DNA from: Stenogyne calaminthoides
Taxonomy: Eukaryota; Streptophyta; Magnoliopsida; Lamiales; Lamiaceae
Length of the DNA: 64,000 nt
Assembly: GCA_037126765.1 (NCBI GenBank)
Contig: JBBCBC010000031.1
Coordinates: 9,619,638-9,683,637, forward strand
Direction: 5' to 3'
Part shown: piece by piece, positions 49,093 to 60,600 of the stretch
Layout of the letters: the number at the start of each line of letters is the position of its first letter
How positions within the stretch are numbered: the first letter of the stretch is position 1
Made by a program: the position numbers and the translations under genes
Notes under the pieces: model-generated
The model's input: the letters and a program-made list of their open reading frames with translations, nothing else
Databases searched by the model: none
What the model was told of the DNA's origin: nothing

Positions 49093-49828
49093 TAGGACTG
49101 AAATGAGTATAACATCTAATTTTAATGAAAGGAAATAATTCATAATAAGAAATGAATGAAAATATGTACAGATAATATTAAAATATAAAAAATATACTTA
49201 AAATTAAATTAAATATTTAAAATATTTCAATTAAAATTAATAAAAAAATTATTTTAAATCCCGTGTAATACTCAGGTTACGTGATAGTGTAGAATAAAAT
49301 TAGATCGAATTGAATAATTAAAATTGATAAAATCTGATCTCTTACATTTCAGCGTCTAACTCAGTAATTTGTCTATTATTAAATTATTATTATGTATGTA
49401 CATAATTCTAAATTACCTTCGAATCCAAACTATTTATTAATTTTATTTACATAAATAAAATAATTTCTGTGCATGGGCTCCATAAGATTTATTGCACTTG
49501 GCACATTTTCTTGGCCCATATAAATATCGAATCACATAAAGTCATTAGTTGTAGCTGTTGTGCACTTCATCACACTGAATAGTGAATACAATCCAAGAGA
49601 AAATATCATTTTTCAGTCCTGTAATTATAGACGATTTTATTTTTGATCCTATAACTTTTTATTTTTTTAATTTTAATACTAAATTTGTCAATTTTAATTT
49701 TTAATTATTGAAAATTTTAAAAATCTCACCGAAATAAAACCATCATGAATACATTTAAATACAAGTAGTAGTACTTCATAGTCCAATATTTTTTGTAAGG
49801 TGCGCCATTTTTAATTGACATTTAATAT

Positions 49829-49932
49829 ATGCCTTTCACTTTTGCCCATAATTTATGCCTTTCACTTTTGCCCATAATTTATGCCTTTAACTTTTGCCCA
49901 TAATTTATGCCTTTAACTTTTGCCCATAATGT
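49829..49932. repeat. 26-bp tandem repeat, four copies
   Basis: The unit is ATGCCTTTCACTTTTGCCCA + TAATTT. Copies 3 and 4 have TTAAC in place of TTCAC. Confidence 0.85.
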
Positions 49933-51434
49933 CAATATATTAAAGACTAGTACTTTAACTCTTGAAGTCTTGAAAGATCAAATTATTGTAACGAACAAAA
50001 TTTATAAATTTCGATTTATCCCATCACTCATCTCATAAAAAAGTGTTTCTCTATATATGATTTAGAATAATTTTAAGTTCTTTATAGTGATAATATAGAC
50101 AAACTTCGGGTGAACAAATTTGCATGCTATAAAATTGATTTTTACTTTATCTGCATGTAAAATTATTCAAAATATAATAAGGATCAAGTTTAGAAAATTA
50201 GAAATATATGTTAAAATTAATAAAATTAATAAAATAATTTAATTTCATACTATAAAATTTATTCATGATGTGAGACATACTCGATAATATATTAGCACAT
50301 GGGGGAGCGGTCAAACCACATCATATATGGTACAATATCATGTGGGGGACTCCAAGATAATGATAAAATGTAGAAGAAAAGGCGAATTATATTATATGTA
50401 CACAATTTTTTTTTAAAAAAATGTTTAATTATATTCCTTATTTCAACATTATTATACACAATTGTAGACAGGGTTGATCATAGAAATTTTAGAGCTTGAG
50501 TCGTTTTTAAAATTCGGCCCCTCATAATTTTTATGTATATAAATTAAAAGATTATTCAAATTGACTGTATTTTACAATTTAAAAGTTGAATAATAATTGA
50601 TGACATCTTAATATGAAATGAAGGATTTGCAAAAAATTTATTATGTGTATGCAATAGATTTCATCGTTTCACATTAAATGTTTGCCACTTTTGAGGTTTC
50701 AATAAAAATAAGATACATAAAATTTTGACAAATTTTTCTTCCAATAAAAATAAAAGAGAGGAGACAAGGTTTATGAAGGAAAATGTATTTTCCATAAAAA
50801 ATTAATTTTTAAGGTAAAATTAATAATTGAGAATTGCGAAAATATAGTAAAAATGATACTCTTTTTTCGAAATAAAAATTAGGATAAATTTAATTATGTG
50901 CATGTCATATATTTAAAGAGTTAAATTAAAAAGTTGTGGACTTGTGGTGCTTAAATTTTATTTTGAATAAAACATGGACTCAAAAATAAATTAAGAACTT
51001 GCATAAGATGTGACTCGAACCCTAAACAAAATAGAATAAAATACTTACTCTTTCCACTAAGACATTTCATAATACATTACTAATTTTACAAATATAAATA
51101 TATAATATTATATATATATATGCATATAGAATTTTGGGCCCCTAAAAATCGACAAAATTTTCGGCCCTGAGTCGGACGACTCGTCCAACTCAAAAGAAGC
51201 ACGGCCTTGATTGTAGATAAGTGATATCAACCCCTCATCCTTGAAAAATGTCACCTATCATATATAATTGTGGAGTTGGCCTCCGGTGATATTTGTTTAT
51301 GGTATGAAAACACTTATAAATTAATAACATTACGTTTATCAATTGATATTAGTATAAATTGATATCATAATATTAAATATTATAGATATTAATTAATAAA
51401 AAATTACAAATATCTATAATATTTATAAATAGTA

Positions 51435-51610
51435 CTCCCTCTGTCCCGCGATTATTTTAACATTTGTTTTATTTTAACGTTCAATATTATTTTAAATATT
51501 CTCAAAATGGAAACGAATATAATATTAAATCCACTCAAACCCACTAAAATTCACTTTACTTGATTTGCGTATCATTTTCGGTATTTAAGTTCTTATTGAA
51601 TGAAGGGATT
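51435..51610. mobile_element. Stowaway-type MITE, related to the one at 48894
   Basis: The left end CTCCCTCTGTCCCGCG is canonical. The right end (GAATGAAGGGATTA) has drifted. The interior matches the element at 48894 closely. Confidence 0.75.
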
Positions 51611-51947
51611 ATTAAATAGTATTAAATGTTAGATTTTCTTGATGCACTTCGTCTGATCGATGTCTTTTTTCTTTTTCAGAAATTTAAACCAGACAGCAAT
51701 ATAGAATCTTTTCCAACAATTGCAGGAATATCTGCTAAACTCTGTGGCCTTCGTCACCTTTATCAGAGATGTTTTACAATTTACAACAAAAATTAAACAA
51801 ATTTTTTTTTTTGGGAGATTGTATGTAGAACCTTTTCCTAACAATCACAACAATATTTAATGTCGGGTTAATTAATAAAAAATATACCTTTAATTAATAT
51901 CAAGGATGGTCCTATAATTTAAGTTCGTTTCATTTTTTACTCATGTA

Positions 51948-51976
51948 CTAGCATGTAACCCGCGTACGACGCGGGA
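51948..51976 (-). mobile_element. Helitron 3' terminus (element extends rightward, 5' end not found)
   Basis: On the minus strand it reads CCCGCGTCGTACGCGGG (perfect hairpin), then TTACATG, then CTAG and a T. This is the Helitron 3' signature. Confidence 0.6.
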
Positions 51977-52417
51977 TTGAGAATAAATTTTATATTATTT
52001 ATTTTAAATTAAATATTTTAAATATTTAAATAGTGTGATTAATTCGATTATAGATGTATTTAATATAATATATAAAATTTTAAAAATAAAAACTCATATG
52101 AGACAATCTCATGTATGAGTTGGGTACAACCTATCACAAATCACACTCACTTCTCCTTAAGTGTTAAAGCGTCAATGTTCAACTTATATATCATCTCACC
52201 GTGAGACAATCTCATGCAAGTGTGTCTCATTTAAAAAAAAAATTATATCATGAATAACTCTTCATAGAATTGTAAGATTTTAAAATAGAGAATTTATATG
52301 GGTAGAAGGTGATTCACAATTAGTTGATAAGCGATATGTGGATGGTAAAGATGAAAATTAAATAATGAAAGATTGAGATTAAATAATTAAAAAAATATCA
52401 ATAATACAATAAATAAG

Positions 52418-53029
52418 GGATTAAATTTTTTGTAGTCCTGTAACTTTGTATCATTTTGAAATTGGTCCCCATTGTTTTGACTTTTTGATTTTGGTCCTAT
52501 AAGTTTTCTAAAATTTTGAAATTGGTTCTTTTCACCTGCTGCAGCAGGTTACCAAGCAAGTAAACACCACATATGTAATTATTTTATTTTTCTCTTTAAT
52601 TTCTAAGCTCGACTTTAACTTTTTTAATCCTAATAATTTTGGTCGGGTTTTATGTCAGGTTTAAAACAATTTGTATATAAAAAGATAAAGTGAACCGGGT
52701 CGATTTACTGGGTCTAAACTGACCCAAAAATAAAAAAACTAAATCAATATACGTAGAAAACCACTCTCACTTCCTAAAAAAATATGAAAAAAAATTTCGA
52801 CACAAATTATTTGGATTAAAAAAGTTTAGGTGACATTTTGAAATTAAAGGAAAAATAAAATAATTACATAAGTGGCGGTTATCTGTTTGGTGACCTGCTA
52901 CAACAGGTTAAAGGACCAATTTCAAAAAATTTGATAACTTACAGGACCAAAATCAAAAAGTCAAAACAATCTGGACCAATTTCAAAATGAAACAAAGTTA
53001 CAGGACTACAAAAAATTTAAACCCTCCAA
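52418..53029. mobile_element. Long terminal-inverted-repeat element
   Basis: Arms of about 120 bp: left TTTTTTGTAGTCCTGTAACT...CATTTTGAAATTGGTCC...TTTTGGTCCT; right is the inverted copy ending AGTTACAGGACTACAAAAAA. An internal pair AACCTGCTGCAGCAGGTTACC / GTGACCTGCTACAACAGGTT also pairs. About 610 bp, no coding sequence. A Mutator-like non-autonomous element is likely. Confidence 0.7.
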
Positions 53030-53575
53030 ATAACTTTCTCAATTCTCACATAAATTTAAATATTTGAAATCAAACCACCATATAAATTGAGGGTGGTTCA
53101 CCTTTAGTAGATAAGAGATTTTATTATTTCTTCAATTTTGATCATTTTAGTGTTAATTTTGATCCTCTTGGACCAAAACTATATATACATGTAAAATGAT
53201 CGAAATAGAAAAAGTAAAATATACATGTCCAAAATTTTAAGAGTTTGTATGTTGTGAAACTTGTTCATCGTGAAATTTTTTTTTTTTAGGCATATTCTTT
53301 AGGAATTTAAGTCACACCTTTTAATAATATAAGTCACACCCTTCATTTATCACTACGATACTTTTTTTTTGGTCGGCCATTTATCACTACGATACTCTCT
53401 GCTATAATATAAGTCACACCCTTCACTTTTATGATATACCATTTTTAGTAAAAAGTCACACTCTTTATAGTAAAAAGTCATACCCTTTAATAATATAAGT
53501 CACACTTCTTAACCAGTTTCACCATAAAACTTGTTCACCCTATATTTTGACAAATTTTAATCATGTACAGATGTA

Positions 53576-53846
53576 CTCCTCCTCGTCCATCAATTTTATT
53601 CACACTTGCCTTATTCGTCCGTCAATCAATTTTACGCACACTCCTTTTATGAAAAAAGTACTTTATTTTTATTCTTCAACCACCACTTAATTACTTCAAA
53701 TGTCATTATATTTCACTCATAAATAATTAATTTATTTATAAATGGACCCACAATATCCCATAATATTCTTACTTTATATATTTTATCACATTTTTCTTAA
53801 AAATTGTGACACATCAATCAGACATAATATTCATGGATGGAGGGAC
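53576..53846. mobile_element. Stowaway-type MITE
   Basis: Ends CTCCTCCTCGTCCATCAATT and ATTCATGGATGGAGGGAC, with TA on both sides. Confidence 0.75.
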
Positions 53847-54412
53847 TATGTTTTTACTCTTTTTTTTTCAAATTAACATCAAAAAACTAAATTTTTTTAA
53901 AAAATATATACAAATTAAAATTAAAATTGAACACCACATCACTTTTTTTTATACTAACTCCTTTTAAAACCTAGGGCCTCAACCTAGCTGCAAGGAGGAA
54001 ACACCCAGCTAACATGCATATAAGACATTTTTTAATGACAAAAAGTTTTATGAAATGGGTTGTGAGATAGTGTCACGTAATCCCTTGATTATGTTTTAAA
54101 AGTTTTAAAACCTATCTTTTTCAAAGTTTTAAAATTTTATCCCTTGATTATGTTTTGTTTCATTGTGAGATATTGTCACGTAATCCTAAGTGTAAGGTCT
54201 AAGGTTAAATATTAAAGTTTATAGTTTACATGGCCGGTCTAAGGTTAAATCAACTTAAATAGTACACTACCTACATATGAAGTGCAGTAATAAAATATGA
54301 AAATGAAAGAGTAACAAATATACAATTAATGAAGAGGGCTCATGTAAGCTTACACGTGGGAGAATGGCCACAGCTTGACAATGCTTCATCCCCACCTCAT
54401 TACTTCTTCTCT

Positions 54413-54420
54413 ATTATAAA
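54413..54420 (+). promoter_or_regulatory. TATA box of the sulfotransferase gene
   Basis: ATTATAAA lies 49 bp before the ATG at 54469, a plausible distance for a gene with a very short leader. Confidence 0.5.
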
Positions 54421-54468
54421 TGTACAAACAAACTCTACACCAAATCTTCCACATTATAATATTACATC

Positions 54469-55431
54469 ATGCAAGCCTCAGATAACTCACACCATAATCA
54501 TCTTCTCCAAACTCAAAACTGGTGTGGCCATGAACTTCTCTACAAATTCCATGGCTTCTGGTTCACACAAACATACCTACAAACCACCCAAAAACTTGTC
54601 CAATCTTTCAAACCACTCCTTCAAGACATAATCCTAGCTTCTTTCCCCAAAACTGGAACCACATGGCTCAAAGCTTTACTCCACTCTATCATTCACAGAT
54701 CACCACAAGATGACAACAATTCATTACTCTTCAACCATCCTCAAGAACTCATCCCATCTTTGGAAACAAGTCTTTATGTCAGAGAAAAAACAGAGGAAAT
54801 CACCAAAACCCCACATCTTCTTGATGCCAAAAAGACCAGAATCTTGGCAACACACTTGCCATATCAGATTCTTGGAGATGTCCTAAGTTCATGTGATTGT
54901 AAGATTGTTTATGTCACTAGAAATCCAAAGGACACCCTTGTTTCACTCTGGCATTTTCTGCAGAAATCCAAGAGTGTTGAGGATGATCCATGGGAGTTAT
55001 CTGCTGCTGTTGATCAGTTCTGTGAAGGGATTGTACCGTTCGGGCCGTACTATGATCATGTATTGGGTTACAGAGAGGAGAGCTTGAGAAGGCCTGAGAA
55101 TGTGTTCTTTGTTACTTATGAGGAACTTAAGGAAGATGGGAAGTACCATGTTAGAAGACTTGCTGAGTTTTTGGGGTGCCCTTTTGAAGGTGAAAATGGA
55201 GTGGAAGAAGTGGAAAAGATTGTGAGGATTTGCAGTTTTGAGGTTTTGAGCAATCTTGAAGTGAACAAATCAAGTGAGTTGCCTAGTGGATTTCCATTGC
55301 CATATAACTCTTTCTTTAGGAAAGGTGAAGTTGGAGATCATAAGAATTGTCTTGATGATGCCATGATTAAGAAAATAGATGATGTTACAAGGGAAAATTT
55401 TCATGGCAATGGTTTTGATTATGGGATTTAG
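54469..55431 (+). CDS. Cytosolic sulfotransferase (flavonol/hydroxysteroid SOT family)
   Basis: An intronless gene of 320 residues. It transfers a sulfonate group from PAPS to a hydroxyl of a small molecule in the cytosol; the acceptor cannot be told from sequence. Motifs: PAPS 5'-phosphosulfate loop FPKTGTTWLKAL (residues 59-70, K61), catalytic-type His129 in ATHLPY, the 3'-phosphate site YVTRNPKDTLVSLWHF (148-163, R151), and RKGEVGDHKN (284-293) near the C-terminus that also binds PAPS. The lack of introns is normal for plant SOTs. The N-terminus is slightly short but keeps YKFHGFW, the family's usual lead-in. No transit peptide is evident. Plant SOTs usually occur in clusters; this one stands alone in the window. 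Confidence 0.93.
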   Translation: MQASDNSHHNHLLQTQNWCGHELLYKFHGFWFTQTYLQTTQKLVQSFKPLLQDIILASFPKTGTTWLKALLHSIIHRSPQDDNNSLLFNHPQELIPSLETSLYVREKTEEITKTPHLLDAKKTRILATHLPYQILGDVLSSCDCKIVYVTRNPKDTLVSLWHFLQKSKSVEDDPWELSAAVDQFCEGIVPFGPYYDHVLGYREESLRRPENVFFVTYEELKEDGKYHVRRLAEFLGCPFEGENGVEEVEKIVRICSFEVLSNLEVNKSSELPSGFPLPYNSFFRKGEVGDHKNCLDDAMIKKIDDVTRENFHGNGFDYGI

Positions 55432-55559
55432 TTTTAGATTGATCCAGTTCTTGTTCTTTTACCTTATATTAAGTTATTTTGTATCATCATGAAGTATTAC
55501 TTTGAAAGCTCACTTGTATGAAGTATTACCTTGTATTCGCCTCTTGAAAGTGGATTCGG

Positions 55560-56121
55560 GTGCATTACCCGATATCTTTTAGGGTTCCGTATTTTATGTG
55601 GGATTCTCAGTCTCTAGATTGTTTTCCATCCCATCTGTAAGTTCGTTTGTCTAGTTGACTGTCTGGTTTTGTTGTTTGGGATTCGAGTACCCCTAAAAAA
55701 TTAGGGTATAAAATTTTCCAAATTTCAGGCTACCTCTTTCTGGAGCGGGAAAGAGGCATGCGAGTGAGTGGTAGAAGCAAGAACAACTGGTTCAGCTAAC
55801 AAACTTTAACGGACTCCTTATTTGAATCTTCTAGAAAGAGTCGACGGACTCTTCTAGTCTCCCCGGTTACCGAGGGCCCGCACAATGAGCTCTTTCTCTT
55901 CGAATGAAAGTGCGATTGTAACTGATTTTCCGGCTCAAGTAATCATTCCAAGAAGAGATGTCAACCGGCAACCGTATCTGGAAACAACGTGGATGAAGAC
56001 CTCTATCAGTGGCCTGTCTCCGAATGTGCGAAAACCCGCCTGTGAGTTGTCCATATGGCCAAGGCGTAATGCAACCTGCTTGTGTTATAATATTTCATCT
56101 TTATCTTAAAAAAAAAAAAAA
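55560..56121 (+). mobile_element. Possible non-LTR retroposed fragment with poly(A) tail
   Basis: The fragment differs in composition from its surroundings, ends in a 13-base A-run after GTTATAATATTTCATCTTTA, and contains GGGATTCGAGTACCCC, which resembles a pol III box B. No target duplication was found, so this is tentative. Confidence 0.3.
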
Positions 56122-56469
56122 CTCATAAATGCTGACATATCTTGTACTGAACATTGAATTTTTTTTGGTCCTATGACTCCTGTTCAATTTTTTAATGTTT
56201 TTCCATATATGGGAAAAGAAAAAACAACCATATATGGAAAAACAAGAACGAAACCCACCCTGGAATTGAATTTTACCACATTTATCCTAAAGTATTGGTG
56301 GATGAGGTAAATCACAGGACTTAATTCTACACGATAACATGTTACAAAAAGCTTGATATTTAAACTTACAAGCTACGTGTACATAAAAGTAAGTCATATC
56401 AGTGTCTAAAATGACTCTTTTCCTAACGTACTAGTGATTTGTTTTATGATTTTAGTATTTCACATAGCC

Positions 56470-56590
56470 AAAAGAGAAGCCACAATATCATCTGTTCCAA
56501 AAATGATGTTCCACTGTGTATTCCATGTGTTAAAGATCCAGGAAGTGAAATAATTCTGAAACACGAAAAAGTAGCACAGAGGAATTAAAC
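56470..56590. repeat. Dispersed repeat family C, copy 3
   Basis: Contains ATATCATCTGTTCCAAAAAT and CCATGTGTTAAAGATCCAGG, then AAGTAGCACAGAGGAATTAA, in the same order as at 41683 and 10936. Confidence 0.6.
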
Positions 56591-56817
56591 TGAGAAGAGA
56601 AATAAATGGTTATGCATGTCTTTTAAGCTACGAAATATTCCACACATGCTCTATTGAATAAAGCCATATGAAACTGCAACTATGATTCTAAGAAAAGAAT
56701 TGTAGAATTGAATAAATTCATAGCAATACAAGCCTTGCAAGATACCCATATCCAATATTGATAAAGAACCACCTGATTTACAATTACAACCAATTCACAA
56801 TCTATTTACGGAAACAA

Positions 56818-56962
56818 ATCCCCTATTGTGAAACACGACGCTGTGAAGGAGGGGAACTATTGGATCACACACACCCGCACAACACCGTGTGTATGTGTGT
56901 GTGTGTGTGATCCAACGGTTCCCCCTCTGCACAGCACCGTGCTGTACAACAGGGGATCCACT
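56818..56962. repeat. Large imperfect palindrome with (GT)n core
   Basis: The left arm GGAGGGGAACTATTGGATCA + CACACAC pairs with the right arm GTGTGTGATCCAACGGTTCC + CCCTC. Outer flanks AAATCCCCTATTGTG and CAACAGGGGATCC also pair. Probably a fold-back element. Confidence 0.75.
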
Positions 56963-57695
56963 TTTGTCGATTTACAACTACAGCTATACCCACACAAAGC
57001 GTGAAAGAATCTTGAGAGACCCTAAATTCCATCCAAATAAATTCAAAAACGTTTTCTACCTATTTCACAAGTGGTGTGAGCATTCAATCTATCACTCATT
57101 CAAGTTGCTCAAGGAATGTTGCATTAAAATCCTAATGGAGGAAAAAAATTAATTCCAATGCTTAATCATCAAAACATAATAATACCCTGGTCCAGGAAAC
57201 ATCATAAGTATAAGTGGTTAGAGAGATCTAAAAGGAATATAGCATCCGTTATTCATTTATACATAAACACAAATACTCAAATGGATAAGAGGCCAACACA
57301 AGCTCAATTTTGATGGTCGAAAAGGTCCTGCTTTAGTAAGCACACACAACTATGGTAAGATCCAGTTCCACTCTCTCATCAAAGATAACATACAATATTT
57401 GTACAAAAATAATATAATCACACAAATCCCCGGGGGATGTAAACAAGAGATCGTTCACAAGGGGAAGACAATATATACAAGAAGATAAACACAACATAAA
57501 TCTTACAGCAGAAACTGCTGATAGAGGAAGCAAGATACCATTTTGACCATGCCCGGTACCAGCAAGTTTGCTACAGCCAAGATTCCGATATGAACGGTTC
57601 AAATATCAGCATTGGGGAGAATTTCAAGGAAATGGAAGATCTGAAGAAATTAACCTGTCTTAAACAGCCAAACCAACGTTCATTCAGAGTAGTAT

Positions 57696-60600
57696 TTACT
57701 TATCATAAAAGGCCAGAAGCTGCTTCACATGATGTTGCCAAGCAGCAACATTCTCTCCATCAATGGCAACCCAATCAACGACAGTAGATGCTGGTTGTTC
57801 CCACCATTCATCAAGCTACAGAAAAGCATCACAGATTATATAGTTATAAATCTTAAATAGAAAAACCAGGAGATTAAAATCAGTACTTGTTTGGATATAC
57901 TAGCCATTTTTCCCTCTTTAACTTGGAGTGAAAAGAGGAGGGTTATTAAAAGTTATAGTTCGGATAACAAACTAGTACATGAAAAATCATACTAATGGGA
58001 GCAACCAAGAAAAGGCAGAGGTTGTCAATTATTAGTGATTTTTTAACTCTCTTAAAATGGAATCTATTCCAAACATAGTCAGGAATGGTACATGTGTTCT
58101 CATCTAAATCTTGTTCATTCCATTCAAGTTAGTGAATATATTTCATTCTCGTTTTCAAGTTTTGATAAATGAGGGTAATAATGTGAATTAATGACACAGA
58201 AAATGGTTATAGTTTTGTTAGTAGGTATGTCAAAAATAATACAACTTGTATAATCATCAGTTACACTTACAATCCTTCATTAGTTAAGCCAGTCTAAAAT
58301 ACTAAACAATGCCAATCTGGCAGGAGAGCATCAAATTGCAGGAAGTTTAGATTGATCACATGCCAGTTGGGTAATATATAGAAGACTCACATGAAACAAG
58401 CCCTAATCTATTAAAATTAGTACTTACCAGGCCTCCTACATATTTGCAGTCTTCAAGAAATTTGTGAGCATTTAGAACCGCATTATTCAGTTCAGGTAAC
58501 CATTTTTCTGTAACAGTTTTCTCTTGTTCAGATGCCACATTCAAGCAATAATTCGTTGTCCTGCAAAACAATTTGAAGGAATTGATATGCTTATATGGAA
58601 ACACCATTTACGTACTTCGTATAAATTAGAATGAGAATAATCACCCTTTCATGTTAAAAAATATGAGATTCAAAAGTAGAACTCAAATGCTTAGTCTTGT
58701 CTGAATCTGAACCCAATTTTTATCTCATACAGATTTACATAACATGAAAATGCATCAATAAGAAGATACGAAGAGATAGAATGATATGTTTCAAACCTTA
58801 AGGTGATGTTTGCTTGGGTTTTAAAAACCAGGATTTGAATTTTGAAATTTAGAACCGGTTCTAGTTCGGGATTTGAAATTCGGTTTTAAAAATCACCACT
58901 ATAACAATTAAAAACCTACCATCGCGCTCTCCAGTGCAATCAATTCTCGCTCCTTACACTTTAATATATTTTAATTATAACCTACATAATCGAATCATTA
59001 CAATCGCACTCGCACCGAAGAATAATATATTAATAATACAATATCATTCACTCTCACACATTGATTTGTTAAATCTCACCCTGCTCAAAAACTCGGGGGG
59101 TGTTTTGAAACACTTAAAACAGCTTCCAGAAGCACTTATTTTCAAAGCTCCCTCTCACAGCTTTTGAAAATAAGTGTTTCTGGAAGCTGTTTCAAGTGTT
59201 TCAAAACACACCCTCAATACAAACACACACCTTTCTTTTTATCAGGTTTTCAAAATCCCCTAGATTTCAAGAACCAGTTTTTTAAAGTCACTTAGAACCC
59301 AAACAAACATCACATAGGTACTCATGCAACATAATTAAATGAGAAGAAGAGAGATGGATGTACCTATCATAATCTTGCTGTGCACGATGAGCGTGATTTA
59401 ACAAAGCATGACCACTCTCTACGAGATTTCTTCGTACATGAACCAAATCAATTGCCTTTGCCAAGTCCTCTAATACACAAGCCTCAGAACCACGAAGCTT
59501 TAAACAAAACTCCATGGACTCTAGGACTGATGCCAAACCAGTATCCAGACCATCTAAACCTGAAATTAAATTAAGTTAAGTTATAGGGTTTTAGGGTCAT
59601 ATATTGGTTAAAAGGAATTAAGATGAGATTTCTCAAAACATAAGCATGATGGAGTCCCAATAATAATGAGTTTTCGGAGAAACTAAAATATCTGGTTGGA
59701 AAATGTTTGAGATATCTCATTAAAAGATGAAATGATTATAATAATTAACATTTTACAAAAGTGATAAAATTTGAATATAAAGCTATCAACAGAACGTCCA
59801 TAAATAACCTAATTGATGGTATGTTTGATTTAGGATTTGAGAACCAGATTTAGTTTTTTGAAATGTAAAGCCGGTTTACTTTGGGATATTAGAATCCAGT
59901 TTTTTAAAAACCTAATACATCCATCCTACAAATACCTAAAAACTCTATGTAACATTTTTTTACACCACGCTCTCTCCAATGACCCATATAATTTTTAAAT
60001 TCCCACTCTTATTTTATTCATCACTTTCCACACCTTCTATTCTCACACACTAATTATTACACAATCATTCAATCATTACAATTACAATCAACAATAATAT
60101 AATAATACAACATCACACTCTTACCCATCGATTTGACATAATATAATAAGATTTTGATACACTCGATTTTGAAATCCAGATTTCAAAATCCTCTAAATCA
60201 CAAATCAAAACATACCCTAAAGGATGAAAAGACTCACCAGCAGGATACTGTAGGGCTGCAGAAATGCGACATATAGAAGGAACTGCGGAAGGATCTCTTG
60301 CACCAGCTCTAGCGGTCAGCACTGCCGCATTCCTCTCAGCATTAGCAACTGCTTCAGGACCCGTAGACCCATTTGCACCCATTGACTCCAACAGCGCCTG
60401 AACAGGAAGGACAGGACAAATCCGTTAAAGCGAATGTCATTGTTTGCAGTAATAATGGATATGTAAGTGCTAGAGTAAAGGAGAACACGGATGAATTAGC
60501 AAATATTATTACAGACTGAAATTACAATTCCCGGGATAAAAATTCTCCACAACAGCGCAAGCGCCGAATAGCCAATTTCAGAATACAGAATAATACCTGA

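Larger units (their letters stand above)
47117..54468. other. Gene-free 7.3-kb AT-rich block
   Basis: No open frame here has a recognisable protein. The block is built of AT-rich sequence with small DNA-transposon remnants: Stowaways at 48894, 51435 and 53576, Helitron-type ends at 48443 and 51948, a 26-bp tandem repeat at 49829 and a long inverted-repeat element at 52418. The left edge includes the promoter of the proline-rich gene and the right edge that of the sulfotransferase. Confidence 0.7.
55432..57695. other. Intergenic region sulfotransferase-AUG5
   Basis: A 2.26-kb stretch. 55560-56121 is less AT-rich than its surroundings and ends TTTCATCTTTATCTT plus an A-run, suggesting a retroposed fragment. 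Family C repeat (56470) and a large palindrome (56818) follow. The right part includes the AUG5 3' untranslated region. No gene is seen. Confidence 0.55.

Noticed and set aside
54329..54631. Open frame overlapping the sulfotransferase start
   Set aside because: Different frame, no family features. The sulfotransferase frame from 54469 contains all motifs.
55885..56109. 74-residue open frame in a GC-richer segment
   Set aside because: No recognised domain, and it lies within a probable retroposed fragment ending in an A-run.
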